Of a stretch of 64,000 nucleotides of DNA, positions 60,245 through 64,000 are shown in pieces (the stretch's first letter is position 1; every line of letters starts with the position of its first letter). Source of the DNA: Anaerococcus mediterraneensis (GTDB lineage Bacteria; Bacillota; Clostridia; Tissierellales; Peptoniphilaceae); the NCBI RefSeq assembly GCF_900128415.1, contig NZ_LT635772.1, positions 310,001 through 374,000 on the forward strand. The letters run 5' to 3'. The translations under genes and the position numbers were made by a program. The notes below the pieces were generated by a model, which saw only the letters and a list, made by a program, of their open reading frames with translations, searched no databases and was not told the DNA's origin.

Positions 60245-62167
60245 TTAGTAGATTGATTTTGTCATTTTTTCATCTCTTTCTTTAGAAATCTCTGAGATGA
60301 AATCTGCAAGATTTATGTCTTTGCTTTCTTCGCCGTCCCTATTTCTGACAGTCAAAAGTCCGCTTTCTACTTCTTTTTCACCTACTACTAGCATGTAGTT
60401 TGCTCTTTGTAGTTGGGCTTGGCGGATCTTGTAGCCTACGCCCTCGCTTCTTTCGTCTATTTGGACCCTAAAGCCAGCATCAGATATTTGATCTTTAATT
60501 TCTCTAGCCTTGTCCAAATATTTATCAGAAACTGGGATTATGACAACTTGTTTTGGGTTAAGCCATAGTGGGAACCTTCCTGCAAAATGCTCTGTAAGAA
60601 CTCCTATAAATCTTTCCACAGATCCTAATAGGGCCCTGTGAAGCATAACTGGTCTTTGTTTTTGACCATTTTCATCTATATATTCTAGGCCAAAGTTAAG
60701 TGGCAATTGGAAGTCAAGCTGGATTGTACCGCATTGCCATTCCCTCTTAGCTGCATCTAATAGATGGAAATCTATTTTTGGACCATAGAAAGCGCCATCA
60801 CCAGGATTTATCTGATAATCTATGTCCCTTTGCTCAAGGGCTGCCTTTAGCTCTCCTTCTGCAAAATCCCAATCCTTTATATCTCCCATATAGTCATCTG
60901 GCCTTGTTGAAAGCTCGATTGTATATTTGAAACCAAAAGTAGAATAAAGTAGGTCAGCTAGGTCTATCATCCTATAAACTTCTTCTTTTATTTGGCTTGG
61001 CAGACAATAAACGTGAGCATCATCTTGGGTAAAAGTTCTTACCCTAAATAAACCATGAAGAGTTCCAGAAAGTTCGTGCCTATGAACCTGGCCAAACTCA
61101 GCAAGTCTGATTGGCAAGTCCCTATAAGAATGTTGGTTAGAAGCATAGGTCAAAACAGAACCCGGGCAGTTCATTGGCTTTATAGCATAGTCTTCATCAT
61201 CTATTTTTGTAAAATACATATTTTCTTTGTAGTGGTCCCAGTGGCCAGACCTATGCCATAGGTCTTCATTTAATATAAGAGGAGTTTTGATCTCTCCATA
61301 ACCATTTTTATCAAGGACAGATCTCCACCAACCTAAAAGCTCGTTCATCAAGATCATGCCATTTGGATGGAAGAATGGGAAGCCTGGTCCCTCTTCGTGG
61401 AAGGCAAAAAGATCCATCTCTTTGCCGATTTTTCTGTGGTCACGTCTTTCGATTTCTTTTTGGAGAATTTCATAATCTTCTAGGTCCTTGGCCTTCTCAA
61501 ATGATATACCATAGATCCTCTGAAGCATATTCCTATCAGAATCTCCCCTCCAATATGCACCAGCTATAGCCTTTAGCTTTATAGCCTTGATTTTTTTGGT
61601 TGACTCTAGGTGAGGGCCCCTGCATAAGTCTGTAAAGGCATCTCCCATCTTATAAAGGGTTATAATCTCATCTTCTGGCAAGTCCTCTATAAGCTCTACC
61701 TTATAATCTTGCTTTTCTTCTTTGAAAAGTTTTAGGGCCTCATCTCTGCTAATTTCAACTCTTTCAAGCTCATAGTCTTTTTTAGCTATGGCCTTCATTT
61801 CCTTTTCGATTTTTACTAAATCTTCTGGAGTAAACCTGTGTTCTAGGTCCATATCATAATAGAAACCATCGGCTATGGCTGGTCCTATAGCAAATTTTGT
61901 ATCTGGCCAGAGTTTTTTGATGGCAGCAGCCATGACGTGGCTAGATGTGTGCCAAAAAATCTCCTTGCCCTCTTTGTCTTCAAATTTTACAACTCTAAAG
62001 TCACTATCTTCTTCTATTGGCTCATTGTAGCCCATGATTTTGCCATTGACAACAGCACCAAGGGCTGCCCTGTATAGGCCCATAGAGATATCTTTTGTTA
62101 CATCCTTAACCAAAACTCCAGCTTGGTATTCTTTTACTGATCCGTCTGGTAAACTAATCTTAATCAT
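60245..62167 (-). CDS. thrS: Threonyl-tRNA synthetase
   Basis: 640 aa, full length. TGS domain (1-62), editing domain with HTSSHVMAAAIKKLWP and CRGPHLES (zinc-type His/Cys), class II catalytic core with motif 2 region RLAEFGQVHRHELSGTLHGLFRVR and motif 3 MLHRALLGSVERFIG, then the anticodon-binding domain. It charges tRNA-Thr. AGGAGATTAG precedes the ATG; expression is controlled by an upstream T-box. Confidence 0.97.
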   Translation of the reverse strand: MIKISLPDGSVKEYQAGVLVKDVTKDISMGLYRAALGAVVNGKIMGYNEPIEEDSDFRVVKFEDKEGKEIFWHTSSHVMAAAIKKLWPDTKFAIGPAIADGFYYDMDLEHRFTPEDLVKIEKEMKAIAKKDYELERVEISRDEALKLFKEEKQDYKVELIEDLPEDEIITLYKMGDAFTDLCRGPHLESTKKIKAIKLKAIAGAYWRGDSDRNMLQRIYGISFEKAKDLEDYEILQKEIERRDHRKIGKEMDLFAFHEEGPGFPFFHPNGMILMNELLGWWRSVLDKNGYGEIKTPLILNEDLWHRSGHWDHYKENMYFTKIDDEDYAIKPMNCPGSVLTYASNQHSYRDLPIRLAEFGQVHRHELSGTLHGLFRVRTFTQDDAHVYCLPSQIKEEVYRMIDLADLLYSTFGFKYTIELSTRPDDYMGDIKDWDFAEGELKAALEQRDIDYQINPGDGAFYGPKIDFHLLDAAKREWQCGTIQLDFQLPLNFGLEYIDENGQKQRPVMLHRALLGSVERFIGVLTEHFAGRFPLWLNPKQVVIIPVSDKYLDKAREIKDQISDAGFRVQIDERSEGVGYKIRQAQLQRANYMLVVGEKEVESGLLTVRNRDGEESKDINLADFISEISKERDEKMTKSIY

Positions 62168-62228
62168 TCTAATCTCCTATAAATAATTCATAAATCCTTT
62201 TTTCGAGCAAAAATCATCAGATCCATAT

Positions 62229-62432
62229 AAAAAAACCGCCCTAATATCCAAAGGATATAGGACGGCCTTGCCGTGGTTCCACCTAATTTTTTACTCATTA
62301 TAGCTGTATCGTAGCCCTACGTCCCGATTTCTGGGGAAACTCAGGGGTGGTTTTCAAAATAAATTGCCAAGGTCTTTCACCATCCGACCCCTCTCTTTGG
62401 GCAATCTTATCTTTACTCGTCCCATCATCGTT
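62229..62432 (-). promoter_or_regulatory. T-box riboswitch of thrS
   Basis: The minus-strand leader contains the T-box sequence AGGTGGAACCACGG (plus 62262-62275 region), followed by the terminator GTCCTATATCC / GGATATTAGGGC with seven T. Stem I elements lie further upstream, including GGACGAGTA near its start. A likely specifier is ACC (62351-62349), a threonine codon, in GAAAACCACCCC. Uncharged tRNA-Thr would favour the antiterminator and read-through into thrS. Confidence 0.88.
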
Positions 62433-62445
62433 AATATATGTTAGT

Positions 62446-62473
62446 ATTTTACCCAATACATTTTATTTTTCAA
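62446..62473 (-). promoter_or_regulatory. Promoter of thrS leader
   Basis: Minus strand TTGAAA (62473-62468), 16-base spacer, TAAAAT (62451-62446), placing the start of the T-box leader near 62438. Confidence 0.55.
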
Positions 62474-62543
62474 ATATTTAAACCTTCAAAAGTAGGGCCC
62501 AATAGAGTATCATCATAATATATGATTTAAGAAAGGCAAAAAA

Positions 62544-63566
62544 ATGAAAAATGTTCTAATCACAGGCGGAGCCGGCTATATCGGCACCCACATTTCTGTC
62601 GAACTTTTAGAAAAAAATTACAATTTGATAATATATGACAATCTCTCAAACTCATCAGAAGAAGGAATGAAAAGAGTAGAGGTCATAACAAATAAAAAAC
62701 TAAAATTCTACAAGGGAGATGTCCTTGACAAAGAATATCTCACCGAAGTCCTAAAAAAAGAGAAAATTGACCTAGTCATCCACTGCGCATCACTCAAGGC
62801 CGTTGGAGATTCGGTCAAAAAACCTTTGGAATATTACCATAACAATGTCACAGGATCTATAATTCTTTTAGAATCCATGAGAGATGCTGGGGTTAAAAAT
62901 ATAATCTTTTCCTCATCAGCAACAGTCTATGGGGATAGCAAAATAATCCCTATCACGGAGGATGTCCCAAAGGGAGTCTGCACCAATCCATACGGTTGGT
63001 CAAAATCTATGATTGAGCAAATAATGATAGATGCAGCCAAGGCAGATCCTTCCCTAAAAGTAGTTTTGCTTCGTTATTTTAACCCAATCGGGGCCCACAA
63101 GTCAGGACTCATTGGAGAAGATCCTAGGGGCCTACCTACAAATCTCATCCCCTATGTGGCCCTAGTCGCTGTAGGAAAACTTGCCTATGTAGAAGTTTTT
63201 GGCGATGACTATGACACCAAAGATGGGACTGGCGTTCGTGATTATATCCACGTTGTAGACCTTGCCAAGGGACACTTGGCGGCTGTAGAAAAAATTGATG
63301 ACTTAGAAAGTATTTCTATATTTAACCTGGCTACAGGCAAGGGCTATTCGGTTTTAGACCTGATAAGGGCCTACGAAAAAGCAAGTGGCAAAAAAATCCC
63401 TTATAAAATAGTAGGCAGGAGGGCAGGCGATGTGGCGACATCCTACGCTGATGCCTCCAAGGCAGAAAAAATCCTAGGATGGAAATGCAAATACGACCTA
63501 GATCAAATGTGCAAAGACTCATATAATTGGCAAAGCAAAAACCCAAATGGTTATGGAGGAGACTGA
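62544..63566 (+). CDS. galE: UDP-glucose 4-epimerase
   Basis: 340 aa. Extended SDR fold: NAD loop TGGAGYIGTH, YDNLSNSS, catalytic Ser-Tyr-Lys in FSSSATVYGDS and NPYGWSKSMIEQ, LRYFNPIGAH. It interconverts UDP-glucose and UDP-galactose for galactose use and surface glycans. AGAAAGGC precedes the ATG. Its TGA overlaps the ATG of the next gene (TGATG), so the two form an operon. Confidence 0.93.
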   Translation: MKNVLITGGAGYIGTHISVELLEKNYNLIIYDNLSNSSEEGMKRVEVITNKKLKFYKGDVLDKEYLTEVLKKEKIDLVIHCASLKAVGDSVKKPLEYYHNNVTGSIILLESMRDAGVKNIIFSSSATVYGDSKIIPITEDVPKGVCTNPYGWSKSMIEQIMIDAAKADPSLKVVLLRYFNPIGAHKSGLIGEDPRGLPTNLIPYVALVAVGKLAYVEVFGDDYDTKDGTGVRDYIHVVDLAKGHLAAVEKIDDLESISIFNLATGKGYSVLDLIRAYEKASGKKIPYKIVGRRAGDVATSYADASKAEKILGWKCKYDLDQMCKDSYNWQSKNPNGYGGD

Positions 63567-64000
63567 TGGATACAACACTCATAGTCCTAGCTGCAGGCAT
63601 AGGGCAAAGATACGGTGCTGGCATCAAGCAGCTGGCACAGATGGATAAAAACGGATATACAATTATAGATTATTCTATATATGATGCCATTAAGGCTGGT
63701 TTTTCAAAGGTTATTTTTATAATAAGACCTGAGATAGAAAAAGATTTCAAAAACATCATCGGTACTAGGATAGAAAAAATTATCCCAGTAGGATACGCCT
63801 ACCAAAATATGGACTTACCAGCTGGTTTTATATCTCCAAAAGATAGAAAAAAACCTTGGGGTACGGTTGATGCGGTTCTATCCTGCAAAGATCTTGTAAA
63901 AGATCCATTTTTAGTCATAAATGCTGATGACTACTATGGTAAAGAAGTTTTCAAAAAACTCCACGACTTTCTAATATCAACAAAAGAAAAAAAAGATGGC
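63566..64000 (+). CDS. Sugar-phosphate nucleotidyltransferase-like protein, cut by window edge
   Basis: First 145 codons seen, open to the window end. MDTTLIVLAAGIGQRYGAGIKQ is the nucleotide-binding LAAGxGxR loop and FLVINADDYYGKEVF holds the metal-binding Asp pair of NTP transferases. It would make an activated sugar or choline-type precursor; substrate unclear. GGAGGA lies in the galE end, and the start overlaps the galE stop. Confidence 0.8.
   Translation, partial: MDTTLIVLAAGIGQRYGAGIKQLAQMDKNGYTIIDYSIYDAIKAGFSKVIFIIRPEIEKDFKNIIGTRIEKIIPVGYAYQNMDLPAGFISPKDRKKPWGTVDAVLSCKDLVKDPFLVINADDYYGKEVFKKLHDFLISTKEKKDG

Noticed and set aside
1..64000. tRNA, rRNA, CRISPR and complete transposase genes
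   Set aside because: None seen on reading both strands; only two short TIR-bounded elements suggest past mobile DNA.

Overview
The window looks like chromosome of a low-GC, strictly anaerobic Gram-positive coccus of the Tissierellia/Peptoniphilaceae type (Anaerococcus-like; this is an inference from gene content and codon use, not a search). Supporting signs are AT-rich DNA, strong AGGAGG ribosome sites, many AGA/AGG arginine codons, an electron-bifurcating [FeFe] hydrogenase, rubrerythrin and an A-type flavoprotein for oxygen defence, many lipoproteins, a T-box on thrS and a CtsR/McsA heat-shock operon. No rRNA, tRNA, CRISPR array or intact insertion sequence is visible.

Layout. 1-1.7 kb: ctsR-mcsA (mcsA runs off the left edge) and a membrane zinc protease. 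1.8-8.0 kb: a three-gene minus-strand operon headed by a 1126-aa TIR-NACHT-beta-propeller protein, a likely anti-phage (NLR-like) system with two unfamiliar partner genes. 8.2-9.6 kb: a radical SAM gene with an open, start-less frame after it, then a compact locus with features of a type I toxin-antitoxin pair (29-aa membrane peptide opposite an antisense RNA). 9.6-19.4 kb: Ktr potassium uptake, DUF2207 protein, LURP-one protein, M42 and M29 peptidases, signal peptidase I, PepF. 19.6-23.5 kb: hydCBA bifurcating hydrogenase. 23.6-26.5 kb: GntR/ABC transporter and LytTR/DUF3021 units. 26.7-33.5 kb: AbgT transporter, UDG-like protein, cupin, XRE regulator, nagB, rubrerythrin with a perfect PerR box, pgi. 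33.5-38.7 kb: an ABC half-transporter whose ATG seems to be mutated to AAG, an Rgg-like regulator, a CPBP protease and small membrane proteins.

38.8-54.0 kb is rich in envelope redox and lipoprotein genes: a small CXXC protein-NapH-like ferredoxin-TlpA operon, a two-component system next to two PepSY lipoproteins, a flavinylated fumarate-reductase-like lipoprotein, an operon of an acyl-CoA dehydrogenase/EtfA/rubredoxin-like fusion with a diiron flavoprotein, and a PplA-like lipoprotein with two FMN attachment motifs. Together they suggest flavin-based electron transfer outside the membrane. 54.1-57.3 kb: a tripartite tricarboxylate transporter (tctCBA) with 11-bp-phased promoter repeats and an intercistronic hairpin. 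57.5-64 kb: MATE exporter, a small MITE-like element, an ATP-grasp ligase behind thrS with its T-box, galE and the start of a nucleotidyltransferase.

The best candidates for something new are the TIR-NACHT operon, the putative type I toxin-antitoxin locus at 9.42-9.60 kb, and the acyl-CoA dehydrogenase fusion whose rubredoxin-like tail has lost all four iron-binding cysteines.
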